A stretch of DNA of 44,177 nt from Megasphaera hominis (GTDB lineage Bacteria; Bacillota; Negativicutes; Veillonellales; Megasphaeraceae). How positions within the stretch are numbered: position 1 is the first letter of the stretch; every line of letters starts with the position of its first letter. The stretch is taken from NCBI RefSeq assembly GCF_014269395.1, contig NZ_JACOGK010000024.1, positions 1 through 44,177 of the forward strand. The letters run 5' to 3'. Made by a program: the position numbers and the translations under genes. Of the stretch, positions 1-8,620 are shown in pieces. Under the pieces are notes generated by a model. It had not been told where the DNA came from, did not search any database, and saw only the letters and a program-made list of their open reading frames with translations.

Positions 1-134
1 TAGATATCTTCATTGGTATAACGAAGATCGGATTAAGATGTCTTTGGGTGGCATGAGCCCGATACAGTATAGAATAAGTTTAGGCTTATTGCCTACAAAG
101 TGAGGACGGTCCAAAAAAACGTCTGCACCCCCCA
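1..134 (+). mobile_element. 3' end of an IS3-family insertion sequence
   Basis: The segment holds the transposase C-terminus followed by about 30 bp ending in CCCCCCA. IS3 elements usually end in CA, so the right boundary is placed at 133-134. From 135 the sequence reads in frame as the start region of a type III Mod protein, so the element appears to have inserted into mod. The reverse complement of this end (TGGGGGGTGCAG) resembles the presumed left end of the IS at 44040 (TGGAGGGGGTAG). The boundary is inferred, not proven by a target duplication. Confidence 0.55.
2..103 (+). CDS. IS3-family transposase OrfB, C-terminal end (partial)
   Basis: The open frame enters from the left edge and encodes 33 residues up to the TGA at 101-103. 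It includes HWYNEDRIKMSLGGMSPIQY, which matches the C-terminal end of the IS3/IS150-type DDE integrase (OrfB). Only the last strand and helix of the catalytic domain are present; the DDE residues lie outside the window. The gene ends about 30 bp before the coding remnant of mod begins, which is normal for an IS3 right end. The family call is from sequence memory and is fairly secure; the exact IS group is not determined. Confidence 0.75.
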   Translation, partial: RYLHWYNEDRIKMSLGGMSPIQYRISLGLLPTK

Positions 135-236
135 GATGAAAAATACGAAAAACTGGCAGCCCTATTTCCCAATGCCATTACTGAAACGATTGATGAAAAC
201 GGCAACGTCGTCCGGGCTATCGATAAAGACGTACTT
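135..236 (+). pseudogene. mod: Orphaned 5' coding segment of mod
   Basis: These 34 codons are in frame with the ORF starting at 237 and read like the conserved N-terminal part of type III Mod proteins (KLAALFPNAITET, then AIDKDVLMQE). No ATG, GTG or TTG start lies in frame here. They were evidently coding before the IS insertion at about 134. Whether any of this is still translated is unknown. Confidence 0.65.
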
Positions 237-2006
237 ATGCAGGAAATCAATACGGATGTTGTAGAAGGACCGCAGGAACGCTACCAGTTTACCTGGCCGG
301 ATAAACGGGAAGCAATCCGCTTGGCCAACGCGCCCATAGCCAAAACACTGCGCTTGGACCGGGAAAAATCTGTCGGCCGCGATGGCACCCCTGGCAATAT
401 CGACACAGAAAACATCTACATCGAAGGCGATAACCTCGATGCCTTGAAACTGCTGCGGGAAACGTATATGGGAAAAGTGAAGATGATTTACATCGACCCA
501 CCCTACAACACGGGCAATGACTTCGTCTATGAAGACGATTTTTCCCAAGACGCAGGCTTATATGCAGAAAACAGTGGTCAGACCGATGACGAAGGAAACC
601 GCCTGGTGCAGAATACGGAAAGCAACGGGCGTTTTCATACGGATTGGCTGAATATGATCTATCCGCGGCTGAAACTGGCTAAGGATTTTTTGACGGATGA
701 TGGTGTTATTTTTATTAGCATCGATGACAACGAACAAGATAATCTGTGTAAAATATGTAATGAAATCTTTGGAGCCCAAAACTATGTGGCTACTTTTCCA
801 TGGAGAAAAAGAACTGCGAAATCGGATGTTCCCTTTGGCGTTTCTCAGGATTATGAATGGGTCCTTTGTTATGCAAAAAGCGATGCATTTATCGCTAGTA
901 TTGAAGGTAAGGGACGAAAATATTACAAGTCTCCTGATTTTCCGGGGAAAGAGTGGAGAATTCATGATTTAACAAAACAAACTACCGCTAGTGAAAGGCC
1001 TAATAGTTTTTTTACAATTATAAATCCTAGAACGGGAGAAGAATATCCAGCTAATCCGAATCAGACCTGGAGAATAACGAAGGATACATTTGAAGAATAT
1101 GATCAAAATCATAGAATTGTGTTTCCAGGAGATTATGACTTTTTAAGAATATCTAAACCAGTGCTTCGGTATTGGAAAGATGATGATATGAAAAAAGATG
1201 GAGAAAATTTCGGCAAGGTAGCTGTGAGTACGAAATTCCCTGAAGACATAGGTATGTCGAAAGATGGAACGAAAGAAATTACACAAATTTTAGGAGGAAA
1301 ATACTTTCCGTTCCCTAAGCCCTCTACTTTAATTAAATTTTTAATATCGATACATTCTTCAGAGGATGATATCATCTTCGATTTCTTTTCTGGTTCCGCG
1401 ACTACGGCACAAGCGGTTATGCAACTAAATGCAGAAGATAAGAATAACCGTAAATTCATCTTAGTACAACTACCAGAATTGGTTGATGAAAAGAGTGAAG
1501 CACGTAAAGCTCATTACCAAACAATTTGTGAAATCGGCAAAGAACGGATCCGCCGTGCGGGAAAACAGATTAAAGAAGAAACAGGAACTGATATTGACTA
1601 TGGCTTCCGTGTCTTTAAAGTAGACAGTTCAAACATGGCAGATGTGTATTACCGGGCGCAAGACGTTACTCAGGAACAAATGATGGAAATGTTTACTGAA
1701 AACATCAAGGAAGGACGGATACCAGAAGATTTGCTATTCCAGTCCATGCTCGAATTAGGGATTCCTCTTTCATCGCCAATTGAAGAAATCACAATTGACG
1801 GCAAAAAAGTCTTCTCCGTTGAAGATGGCTATTTGCTGGCCTGCTTTGACGATAAGGTAAGTGATGTAACCATTACGGAAATCGCTAAGCGGCAACCTTT
1901 TTATGCCATATTCCGCGATAGCAGCCTGGAAAATGATGCGGTCATGGCAAATTTTGAGCAGATTTTTGCCACCTATAGCCCGCAGACGGAAAGGAAGGTC
2001 TTATAA
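237..2006 (+). CDS. mod: Type III restriction-modification methyltransferase Mod (N-terminus disrupted by IS)
   Basis: This is the DNA N6-adenine methyltransferase subunit that also recognises DNA for the Res partner. DPPYNTGN (catalytic motif IV) lies at residues 87-94 and DFFSGSAT (AdoMet-binding motif I) at about 382-389. This beta-class order leaves the target recognition domain between them, as expected for type III Mod. The ATG at 237 is the first Met in frame, but homology-like coding runs further upstream from 135 (DEKYEKLAALFPNA...), where the IS3 end begins. The native start plus roughly a dozen codons therefore seem to be lost. The frame is open back to 84 inside the IS, so expression would need an internal start. 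The stop abuts res directly. Confidence 0.9.
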   Translation: MQEINTDVVEGPQERYQFTWPDKREAIRLANAPIAKTLRLDREKSVGRDGTPGNIDTENIYIEGDNLDALKLLRETYMGKVKMIYIDPPYNTGNDFVYEDDFSQDAGLYAENSGQTDDEGNRLVQNTESNGRFHTDWLNMIYPRLKLAKDFLTDDGVIFISIDDNEQDNLCKICNEIFGAQNYVATFPWRKRTAKSDVPFGVSQDYEWVLCYAKSDAFIASIEGKGRKYYKSPDFPGKEWRIHDLTKQTTASERPNSFFTIINPRTGEEYPANPNQTWRITKDTFEEYDQNHRIVFPGDYDFLRISKPVLRYWKDDDMKKDGENFGKVAVSTKFPEDIGMSKDGTKEITQILGGKYFPFPKPSTLIKFLISIHSSEDDIIFDFFSGSATTAQAVMQLNAEDKNNRKFILVQLPELVDEKSEARKAHYQTICEIGKERIRRAGKQIKEETGTDIDYGFRVFKVDSSNMADVYYRAQDVTQEQMMEMFTENIKEGRIPEDLLFQSMLELGIPLSSPIEEITIDGKKVFSVEDGYLLACFDDKVSDVTITEIAKRQPFYAIFRDSSLENDAVMANFEQIFATYSPQTERKVL

Positions 2007-5000
2007 GTGGCGGACATGAAATTCAGATATACAATCCAGCAATACCAGACGGATGCAGTCAATAGTGTAGTCAATGTATTTAAAGGACAACAAAAGACAG
2101 ACGATTCGACGTATATCAGAGATAAGGGGAATAGAAGAAAGGATGTCAATCTTTTCGAAAAAGAACCGGTTGAGGGGAATTTGGGCTATGCGAACGAACC
2201 GGTGCAGCTCGATGCCAATCAGCTTTTAAAAAATATTCACACTATTCAGGCAGAAAATATTATTACCCCATCGGATCAGCTCGTTGCCAATGGCTTAGGC
2301 ATTTGTTCTCTTGATGTAGAAATGGAAACCGGTACCGGCAAGACCTATGTATACATCAAGACCATGTATGAATTAAATGCCCATTACGGATGGAGCAAGT
2401 TTATCGTCGTTGTGCCTTCTATCGCAATCCGCGAAGGTGTACGCAAGAGCTTTGAAACGACGCAGGAACACTTTATGGAATTATATCACAAAAAAATCCG
2501 TTACTTCGTGTATAATTCCAGCAAGCTCGATGATATTGATGACTTCAGCAAATCTTCTGCTGTGTCCTGCATGATCATTAATATGCAGGCTTTCAATTCC
2601 GCGTTCAATATTGAAAAGAATAAAGAAGGCCGCGGCGGTGATGCGGCTGCGCGTATTATTTTTACCAGCCGTGATGAGTTTGGCTCCCGTAAGCCTATTG
2701 ATGTCATTGCGGCCAATCGCCCCATCGTCATTATGGATGAACCACAAAAAATGGGCGGCGATAAGACGCAAAAATCGTTGAAACACTTTAAACCCTTGTT
2801 TTGCTTAAACTATTCGGCAACTCATAAGGAACATCATAATCTTGTATATGTCCTCGACGCCTTAGACGCGTTCCAAAAGAAGCTGGTAAAGAAAATAGAA
2901 GTCAAAGGCTTTGAACTGAAAAATCTGCAAGGGGCCAACGGCTATTTATTCTTAGAAAGCATCGTTGTATCGCCAAGTAAACCGCCACGGGCACGTTTGG
3001 AATTTGAAGTGCGCCACAACACGGCTATTAAACGGGAAACGCATATCGTTGACGTAGGCGATAATCTTTTTGTCTCATCCCATGATATGGAACAGTATCG
3101 CGGCTATGTCATCAATGAGATAGATCCCATTCGTAACCTCATTTCTTTTACCAATGGCCAGACGTTACAGACAGGAGAAGTCACTGGTGATATTTCAGAA
3201 GAAGACTTACGCCGGATACAAATTCGGGAAACCATCCGCTCCCATTTCGAAAAGGAACGGGAACTCTACGGTAAGGGCATCAAGGTCTTGTCCCTGTTTT
3301 TCATTGATGAAGTAGCCAAGTACCGTAAGTATGATGAAGCAGGGGAAGAAGTCAATTCCCTGTACGGCCAGATTTTTGAAGAAGAGTACAACCACATTGT
3401 CAGCGAATATATCAACCTCTTTGATTCGGCCTATACGGACTACCTGCAAGGCATAGAAACCAGTAAGACCCATGCCGGTTACTTTAGTATCGATAAGCAC
3501 GGCCATAAAATAGACAGTAAGATGAAACGTGGCAGTGAGGGTAGTGACGACATATCTGCATATGATCTCATCTTAAAGGATAAGGAACGACTCCTGTCTT
3601 TAGATAATCCTGTACGCTTTATCTTTTCCCATTCGGCGCTGCGTGAAGGCTGGGATAATCCCAATGTCTTCCAAATTTGTACCTTGAAGCACGGTGGCGA
3701 TTCGCCGACACAAAAACGTCAGGAAGTAGGTCGCGGTCTGCGCCTGTGCGTCAATCAGAGTGGTCTCCGGATGGATGCAGGTGTCTTAGATGATCAGGTA
3801 CAGGAAATCAACCAGCTCACAGTCATCGCCTCTGACGGCTATAAGCAATTCGTCTCGGACCTGCAAACAGGCATCCAGAGCGATCTTTATGAACGTCCTA
3901 CGCAATTAACCCATGAATATTTTGAAGGCCGGCAGCTCGTGCTGGATGGTAATTTGATCACCATTACAAATAAGCAGGCAAACGCCATCATGCATTATTT
4001 GATTAAGAACGACTACATTGATGATGATAACCATCTAACCGCAGCCTATCGGAGTGCTGTCAGTGAAGGAAAACTGGCTCCGTTGCCGGAAATATGCCAG
4101 AGCATAGAAAAAGGCGTCCATGCTCTCGTGCAACGTGTATATGATCCCCATGCCCTCGATTTTATGATTCCTGATGGACATGCCCCAAAGATTCATGAAA
4201 ATGACCTGAATGATAATTTCTACAAGAAAGAATTCCAGACCCTTTGGAACTATATCAATCATAAGTATGCCTATACCGTGTCCTTTGATAGTGATGAACT
4301 CATTGCCAAGGCCCGGGACCATATTGATGATAAACTCTTTGTATCCATGCTGCAGTACACCGTCGTTTCCGGAACGCAGAACGAAGGCTGGAGCTCGGAT
4401 AAGCCCCAAAAAGGGGAGATGTTTGTCGTCGACAAGAGCAGAACCTTCGTAATGAATCCTGCAGCTAGCCAGGTGAAATACGACGTAGTCGGTAAAATCG
4501 CTGAAGGAACACACCTGACTCGCAGAACCGTCGCTACGATTTTGTCGAAGATTCGCCCAGTCAAGTTCGCCATGTTCCGTCAGAACCCGGAAGAATTCAT
4601 CTCTAAGGTGATTCGCCTGATCAATGAAGAAAAGGCTACCATGATAGTGGAACACATTTCCTATAACCAGACGGAGGGAACCTATAATAGCGATATCTTT
4701 ACCAGTGAAAAGCACACCGATTTTTCCCGTGCGTATCGAGCGAAAAAGAATGTTCAGGATTACGTCTTTGATGATGGCTATGCCAGAAACGGCGATAGCG
4801 TAGAACGTGCCTTTGCTAAAGATCTTGATGCGGCTACGGAAGTATGCGTCTATGCTAAACTGCCTAAAGGATTCGCCATTCCCACGCCGGTAGGCAACTA
4901 TTCCCCAGACTGGGCCATTGCCTTCTACGTCGGCACAGTAAAACACATCTTCTTCATCGCCGAAACAAAAGGCTCCATGGAATCTATGGACCTCAAACCC

Positions 5001-5120
5001 ATCGAACAGGCTAAGATTTCCTGCGCGAAAAAACTGTTCCAAAACCTATCGTCAAAAGATGTCGTCTACCATGAAGTAGACTCGTACCAGAGCCTGTTGA
5101 ACGTCATGGACTCTATCTGA
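2007..5120 (+). CDS. res: Type III restriction enzyme Res (helicase/endonuclease)
   Basis: Res is the ATP-dependent translocase and nuclease subunit that cuts DNA in complex with Mod. Visible are the Walker A motif GTGKT at about residue 109, a DEPQ motif II near 244, a QKRQEVGRGLR motif VI near 570, and a C-terminal PD-(D/E)XK nuclease with PDW near 967 and ETK near 987. The length of 1037 residues is typical. Translation starts at a GTG immediately after the mod stop, and an ATG lies three codons further in, so translation is probably coupled to mod. The gene appears intact. If Mod has lost essential N-terminal residues, Res would lack its partner. Confidence 0.95.
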   Translation: MADMKFRYTIQQYQTDAVNSVVNVFKGQQKTDDSTYIRDKGNRRKDVNLFEKEPVEGNLGYANEPVQLDANQLLKNIHTIQAENIITPSDQLVANGLGICSLDVEMETGTGKTYVYIKTMYELNAHYGWSKFIVVVPSIAIREGVRKSFETTQEHFMELYHKKIRYFVYNSSKLDDIDDFSKSSAVSCMIINMQAFNSAFNIEKNKEGRGGDAAARIIFTSRDEFGSRKPIDVIAANRPIVIMDEPQKMGGDKTQKSLKHFKPLFCLNYSATHKEHHNLVYVLDALDAFQKKLVKKIEVKGFELKNLQGANGYLFLESIVVSPSKPPRARLEFEVRHNTAIKRETHIVDVGDNLFVSSHDMEQYRGYVINEIDPIRNLISFTNGQTLQTGEVTGDISEEDLRRIQIRETIRSHFEKERELYGKGIKVLSLFFIDEVAKYRKYDEAGEEVNSLYGQIFEEEYNHIVSEYINLFDSAYTDYLQGIETSKTHAGYFSIDKHGHKIDSKMKRGSEGSDDISAYDLILKDKERLLSLDNPVRFIFSHSALREGWDNPNVFQICTLKHGGDSPTQKRQEVGRGLRLCVNQSGLRMDAGVLDDQVQEINQLTVIASDGYKQFVSDLQTGIQSDLYERPTQLTHEYFEGRQLVLDGNLITITNKQANAIMHYLIKNDYIDDDNHLTAAYRSAVSEGKLAPLPEICQSIEKGVHALVQRVYDPHALDFMIPDGHAPKIHENDLNDNFYKKEFQTLWNYINHKYAYTVSFDSDELIAKARDHIDDKLFVSMLQYTVVSGTQNEGWSSDKPQKGEMFVVDKSRTFVMNPAASQVKYDVVGKIAEGTHLTRRTVATILSKIRPVKFAMFRQNPEEFISKVIRLINEEKATMIVEHISYNQTEGTYNSDIFTSEKHTDFSRAYRAKKNVQDYVFDDGYARNGDSVERAFAKDLDAATEVCVYAKLPKGFAIPTPVGNYSPDWAIAFYVGTVKHIFFIAETKGSMESMDLKPIEQAKISCAKKLFQNLSSKDVVYHEVDSYQSLLNVMDSI

Positions 5121-5295
5121 TAAAAATTCCACCTGTTCAGTGCGGAGTGGAGAATTGAATCGAAAAACAGAATCACACTGAAGGCTTTAGAAGCCGGAGA
5201 GGATGTATGATGGCGGGAATATATACGTAGTTACATCAGTAATGGGCGGATTGAATGCTAGTGTTTTCTGCTATGGGTCTCTATCCCTTGTTATT

Positions 5296-5556
5296 TTATC
5301 AACCTCTATCGGCCGGTATCGCAGTATCATTTTATATATCAACCTCTATCGACCGCTTCGCGGCCACTTTCTCCGGTCACGGAGAAAGCCTTCCGTCACA
5401 GGGAAGGCACAGGGAGAAAGCATTCGGGTCATGCATTTTAAATTTAATAAGGGTTTTATTGTAAAACATTTCTTTCTTAGTATTTGAAGAACGGTGGCTT
5501 TCCCCGGCGTTCGACCGGGGAGAGTACGCGCGGCTCGTCCGCGGGGGAGAGAGGTA
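5296..5556. repeat. Mosaic hairpin repeat block 1 (res to GIY-YIG intergenic)
   Basis: The gap 5121-5587 contains no credible gene. It carries two copies of the anchor TATCAACCTCTATCG (5297 and 5337), followed by short hairpin cassettes: CTTTCTCCGGTCACGGAGAAAG, CCTTCCGTCACAGGGAAGG, and CTTTCCCCGGCGTTCGACCGGGG. The same cassettes recur in different combinations between 6529 and 10091. Confidence 0.75.
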
Positions 5557-5587
5557 GGGTGTTGAAAAGCTGAAGGGGGTAAACCGC

Positions 5588-6526
5588 ATGCCAAGGCGTG
5601 GCAAGAATATACAATTATATTTAATGGATGGTGAGGCTGGTGGCCGGATTAAGTGCACGCTGGCTAATTGGACTGGTGTAGCTTATAAGATCCCGCGGAC
5701 GGAGCTGGAGCGGTGTCGTGATCGTCAGGATTTGAAGCAGAGTGGTGTGTATTTCCTTTTTGGCAGTTCTGATGAGACGGGCCGTGGTGTTGTGTATGTT
5801 GGCCAGGGCGGGGCGCGGAAGAATGGCGAAGGGCTTCTCATGCGGCTGCAGGCTCATAAGCGGAATCCGGAGAAGGATTACTGGACCGAGGCTGTGGCTT
5901 TGACGACGACGAATAATTCTTTAGGGCCGACGGAGATTAGTTACCTTGAGAACCGGTTTTGTAATTTGGCCTTAGAGGCAGGGCGTTTTGAGGTTAAAAA
6001 CGGAAATGAACCGACACAAGGGAACATTACAGAAGAGAAAGAGTCGGAGATGGAGGAGTTCATCGACTATTCTAAGGTCATCATAGGCACGTTAGGCTAC
6101 AAAGTATTCATCCCGCTCGATAGGACGAAGGAACCGGATCGTGATGATGCGGCCCAGGCGGAGGCGGTGCGGTTGCTGTATTTGAAGCGGACAATCAAAG
6201 GCGTAGGTCATATCGAAGCCACAGGGAGTCAGACGGCAGAGGGCTTCGTCGTCTATCGGGGCAGCGGGATTGCTACGCTTGATGATAATACGGTTTCGCA
6301 GGTCATGAAGGAGCGCAGAAAAAAAGCGATCCAAGCCTTTTCGGAAAACGGACATGAGGGACAAGCAGGTGAAGAAAGCGGCTGCGTCCTGCTGCAGGAT
6401 GAGCTTTTTACCAGCCCGTCAGCAGCGGCTATGTTTGTCACCGGGAAGAATGCCTATGGCATGACTAGCTGGAAGACGGCTGATGGCGTGACACTGAAGG
6501 AACTGGAGAGAGAAGCGGGTTGTTGA
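5588..6526 (+). CDS. GIY-YIG nuclease-fold protein with DUF4357-like C-terminus
   Basis: The 312-residue protein has a GIY-YIG signature: GVY at 53-55 and YVG at 70-72, with the family Arg (R86, in RLQAHKR) and Glu (E121, in YLENRF) in place. The C-terminal part (SGIATL... then LFTSPSAAAMFVTG and GMTSWKT) resembles DUF4357, which is often joined to this nuclease fold. A ribosome binding site (GAAGGGGG) precedes the ATG at 5588. It is a separate transcription unit 467 bp downstream of res, flanked on both sides by hairpin repeats. A role in DNA processing or defence is plausible from fold and position, but no substrate is known. Confidence 0.8.
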   Translation: MPRRGKNIQLYLMDGEAGGRIKCTLANWTGVAYKIPRTELERCRDRQDLKQSGVYFLFGSSDETGRGVVYVGQGGARKNGEGLLMRLQAHKRNPEKDYWTEAVALTTTNNSLGPTEISYLENRFCNLALEAGRFEVKNGNEPTQGNITEEKESEMEEFIDYSKVIIGTLGYKVFIPLDRTKEPDRDDAAQAEAVRLLYLKRTIKGVGHIEATGSQTAEGFVVYRGSGIATLDDNTVSQVMKERRKKAIQAFSENGHEGQAGEESGCVLLQDELFTSPSAAAMFVTGKNAYGMTSWKTADGVTLKELEREAGC

Positions 6527-6528
6527 GA

Positions 6529-6985
6529 TTGCTTTCCCCGGCGTTAGACCGGGGAGAGTACGCGGTGCCTTCCCCGTGGCGGGCACAGCGTGCCTGTGTG
6601 CACGCTGTGGTTCTTGCGTCCGCAAAAAGGACGCAGGAAGGGGAATGGGTGGCCGCGTAAGCGGACGGGAGAAGCGTATCGTGCGCATTGGCTACCTGAT
6701 TGAATTTTTCAATCAGGTAGTAGTAAGGCCGCAATGCCCGCACAGGGGCATTGCGCATTACGCTTCCGTCCAGGGAAGGCAAAATGGGGAAAGCCAATGT
6801 TTTATATAATTTAAATTTATTAGAAATTACAGTTTAGAAACTTTATTGTTTTTTGTATCAACCTCTATCGACCGGTATCGCATCAACATCATTACTACTA
6901 ATTTCGACTCTTCCGTCACCTTCGCCGTATCGTGCACACGGGCACGATACGCCTTCCGTCACAGGGAAGGCACAGGGAGAAAGCA
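6529..6985. repeat. Mosaic hairpin repeat block 2
   Basis: The block starts 3 bp after the stop of the GIY-YIG gene. It combines an inverted-orientation part (CTTTCCCCGGCGTTAGACCGGGG, then the GGCACAGCGTGCC hairpin) with a forward part (TACCTGATTGAATTTTTCAATCAGGTA hairpin region at about 6693-6720, the GCAATGCCC/GGGGCATTGC hairpin, and AGGGAAGGC). An AT-rich spacer and a forward anchor at 6857 follow. Stem arms stay complementary while loops and order change between copies. Confidence 0.75.
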
Positions 6986-7000
6986 CGGTATTTCCATAGA

Positions 7001-7046
7001 AAAAAGCCCGGGCGGCGTGTGCGTTTACGTCGTTCGGGCTTTTTCC
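7001..7046 (+). terminator. Intrinsic-terminator-like hairpin without an upstream gene
   Basis: A 10-bp stem AAAAAGCCCG/CGGGCTTTTT (7001-7010 with 7035-7044) is followed by a pyrimidine-rich tail on the plus strand. No gene ends just upstream, so the transcript it would stop is unknown. Confidence 0.5.
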
Positions 7047-7136
7047 TTTTGCATTTGAACTTCCTATATATCTTTCCCTGCTCCTTTGGGGGCGGAGAGG
7101 GATTGATACCGTTTGGTTATGGGTGTTCTATTTTTT

Positions 7137-7310
7137 TGTCTAATATGGCATTTTTATATTATCTATTATAGAGACTGATGGATAGGTCCGCAATTATACG
7201 AAAGTATATTGTTTTGGCCGGAGGATGTTCCAGGGGCGCTGCTTGGAGGTATGGATATGACAAGAAAGGCCCGGGCGTGTGCGGTCGCCCGGGCCTTTCT
7301 TGGTTCTTAG
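7137..7310 (+). ncRNA. Candidate short transcript with 19-codon ORF over a terminator hairpin
   Basis: A promoter-like pair (TTGTCT at 7137 and TATTAT about 15 bp further) precedes a GGAGGT ribosome binding site. A 19-codon ORF follows (7251-7310, MDMTRKARACAVARAFLGS). Inside that ORF sits a perfect 14-bp hairpin, AGAAAGGCCCGGGC paired with its complement (7263-7276 with 7287-7300). It could be a small RNA with its terminator, a leader peptide, or a relic. The hairpin is certain; the transcript is inference. Confidence 0.3.
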
Positions 7311-7364
7311 TCTTGTATGTGCATCCAACCTCTAAAGTGGGGGAAGAGTGATGCTTTGGTTCAT

Positions 7365-7944
7365 TTGCTTTCCCCGGCGTTCGACCGGGGAGAGTCCGCG
7401 GTGCCTTCCCCGTGGCGGGCACAGCGTGCCTGTGTGCAAGAGGAGAAACTGGTAGCTAAAACGTGGAGCTAATAAAGCCTAATAAGCGGGGGAGAGAGGT
7501 GAGTTGTAGACAATTATATGTTTTATTATCAACCTCTATCGACCGGTATCGCATCAACGTCATTACTACTAATTTCGACTCTTCCGGCCGCATTGCGGCC
7601 ACCTTCCCTCCAGGGAAGGCAAAATGGGGAAAGCCAATGTTTCATATAATTTAAATTTATTAGAAATTACAGGTTAAAAACTTTATTGTTTTTTGTATCA
7701 ACCTCTATCGGTTCCTTTGGAACCACTTTCTCCGGTCTCGGAGAAAGCCTTCGCTTTATCGCATCAACGTTAGGGCTACTAATTGGCTCGAGACTTGATT
7801 TCATTCAAGTCTTGAGTAGTAACGGCGAATCGTGCACATTGGCTACCTGATTGAATTTTTCAATCAGGTAGTAGTAAGGCCGCAATGCCCGCACAGGGGC
7901 ATTGCGCATTACGCTTCCGTCCAGGGAAGGCACAGGGAGAAAGC
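7365..7944. repeat. Mosaic hairpin repeat block 3
   Basis: The block contains CTTTCCCCGGCGTTCGACCGGGG, forward anchors at about 7529 and 7698, the GGCCGCATTGCGGCC hairpin, the CTTGATTTCATTCAAG hairpin and the CAATCAGGTA hairpin. A stretch of about 75 bp (from 7637) repeats the one at 6799 with only a few substitutions, including its AT-rich spacer. The ORFs seen here are incidental. Confidence 0.75.
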
Positions 7945-8005
7945 ACACAGCGGTCCGCTTTAATGGCCAATGATTGGCTCCATTTTGATCCTGTTTATTT
8001 TGTGT

Positions 8006-8155
8006 ATTCAACCTCTATCGGTTCCTTCGGAACCACTTTCTCCGGTCTCGGAGAAAGCCTTCGCTTTATCGCATCAACGTTAGGGCTACTAATTTCTCCT
8101 CTTTCGAGCGCTTCGCGCCCACCTTCTCCACATGGAGAAGGCATAGGGAGAATGC
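8006..8155. repeat. Mosaic hairpin repeat block 4
   Basis: About 86 bp from 8008 match 7698-7783 with one or two differences: anchor, GGTTCC/GGAACC hairpin, CTTTCTCCGG...GGAGAAAG hairpin, then GCATCAACGTTAGGGCTACT. The copies then diverge into different hairpin cassettes (CCTTCTCCACATGGAGAAGG here). The block ends directly at the terminator of the minus-strand RNA candidate. Confidence 0.75.
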
Positions 8156-8156
8156 T

Positions 8157-8202
8157 AAAAAACCCACGTGACGAGGTGGGAAGTTTCCCCGTCATGTGGG
8201 TT
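8157..8202 (-). terminator. Intrinsic terminator of the minus-strand RNA candidate
   Basis: On the minus strand, AACCCACATGACG pairs with CGTCACGTGGGTT (one mismatch), with an inner GGG/CCC pair, and is followed by TTTTTT. The U tract lies on the minus side, which fixes the direction. Confidence 0.7.
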
Positions 8203-8586
8203 CTTTTCTGCCAGCAGGCAGTTATGGGAAGCTGGGCGTTGGTTCCTTAGCGAAGGGAGCATATTTCTTTGAGAAAGATTTATTGATATACCAACGCCGT
8301 GCTGTACCATCAGTGTAAGTTCATCATGGTGATGCCGGACTCTGTTGTCCAATTTCGAAGTGGTTGTGGTAGGTTGTTGTTTGTAGGAACTGCGGAAGTG
8401 TAGGTGGGTTTAAGCCTGTCCGGGGCCTGCACCGGATACCCCCATATCCATTGCTGGTGCAGGCATGCCGTACGGGCTGTAGCGACTCTACTACTTCTTT
8501 TGACGCAGTGGTTACACTTTTCCGTGTCTTCGGATATATTCTTCCTTAACAATAAGAGAAAATCACGACCCCGTTAGCAGCAGGGT
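8157..8586 (-). ncRNA. Candidate structured RNA of about 430 nt, family not recognised
   Basis: The minus strand has a near-consensus promoter (8592-8620) and a strong intrinsic terminator (8157-8202) about 430 nt apart, with no convincing ORF between. The interval is free of the hairpin cassettes that fill its surroundings. Complementary arms visible include 8235-8242 with 8291-8298 (8 bp), 8426-8433 with 8456-8463 (8 bp, with an inner 5-bp stem), 8389-8394 with 8504-8509, and 8396-8401 with 8514-8519. The last two cross, as in a pseudoknot or a switch. I looked for tmRNA, RNase P, SRP RNA and common riboswitch cores and did not find them; 6S RNA was not excluded. Transcription and function are inferred. 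Confidence 0.45.
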
Positions 8587-8591
8587 AATTT

Positions 8592-8620
8592 TTCTTATAT
8601 ATATCGTCAGATCTTGTCAA
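8592..8620 (-). promoter_or_regulatory. Sigma-70/A-type promoter, minus strand
   Basis: On the minus strand the -35 box is TTGACA (plus 8615-8620). The -10 is either TAAGAA at 17-bp spacing (8592-8597) or TATAAG at 15 bp (8594-8599). It points into the structured interval, and no ORF follows. Confidence 0.55.

Noticed and set aside
7263..7305. SRP RNA or other small housekeeping RNA ending at the 7263 hairpin
   Set aside because: The conserved SRP tetraloop region (GTCCGGAAGGAAGCAGC-like) is absent.
8155..8552. Two minus-strand ORFs of 65 and 80 codons
   Set aside because: They overlap the complementary arms and terminator of the structured RNA candidate and have no good ribosome binding site or recognisable domain.
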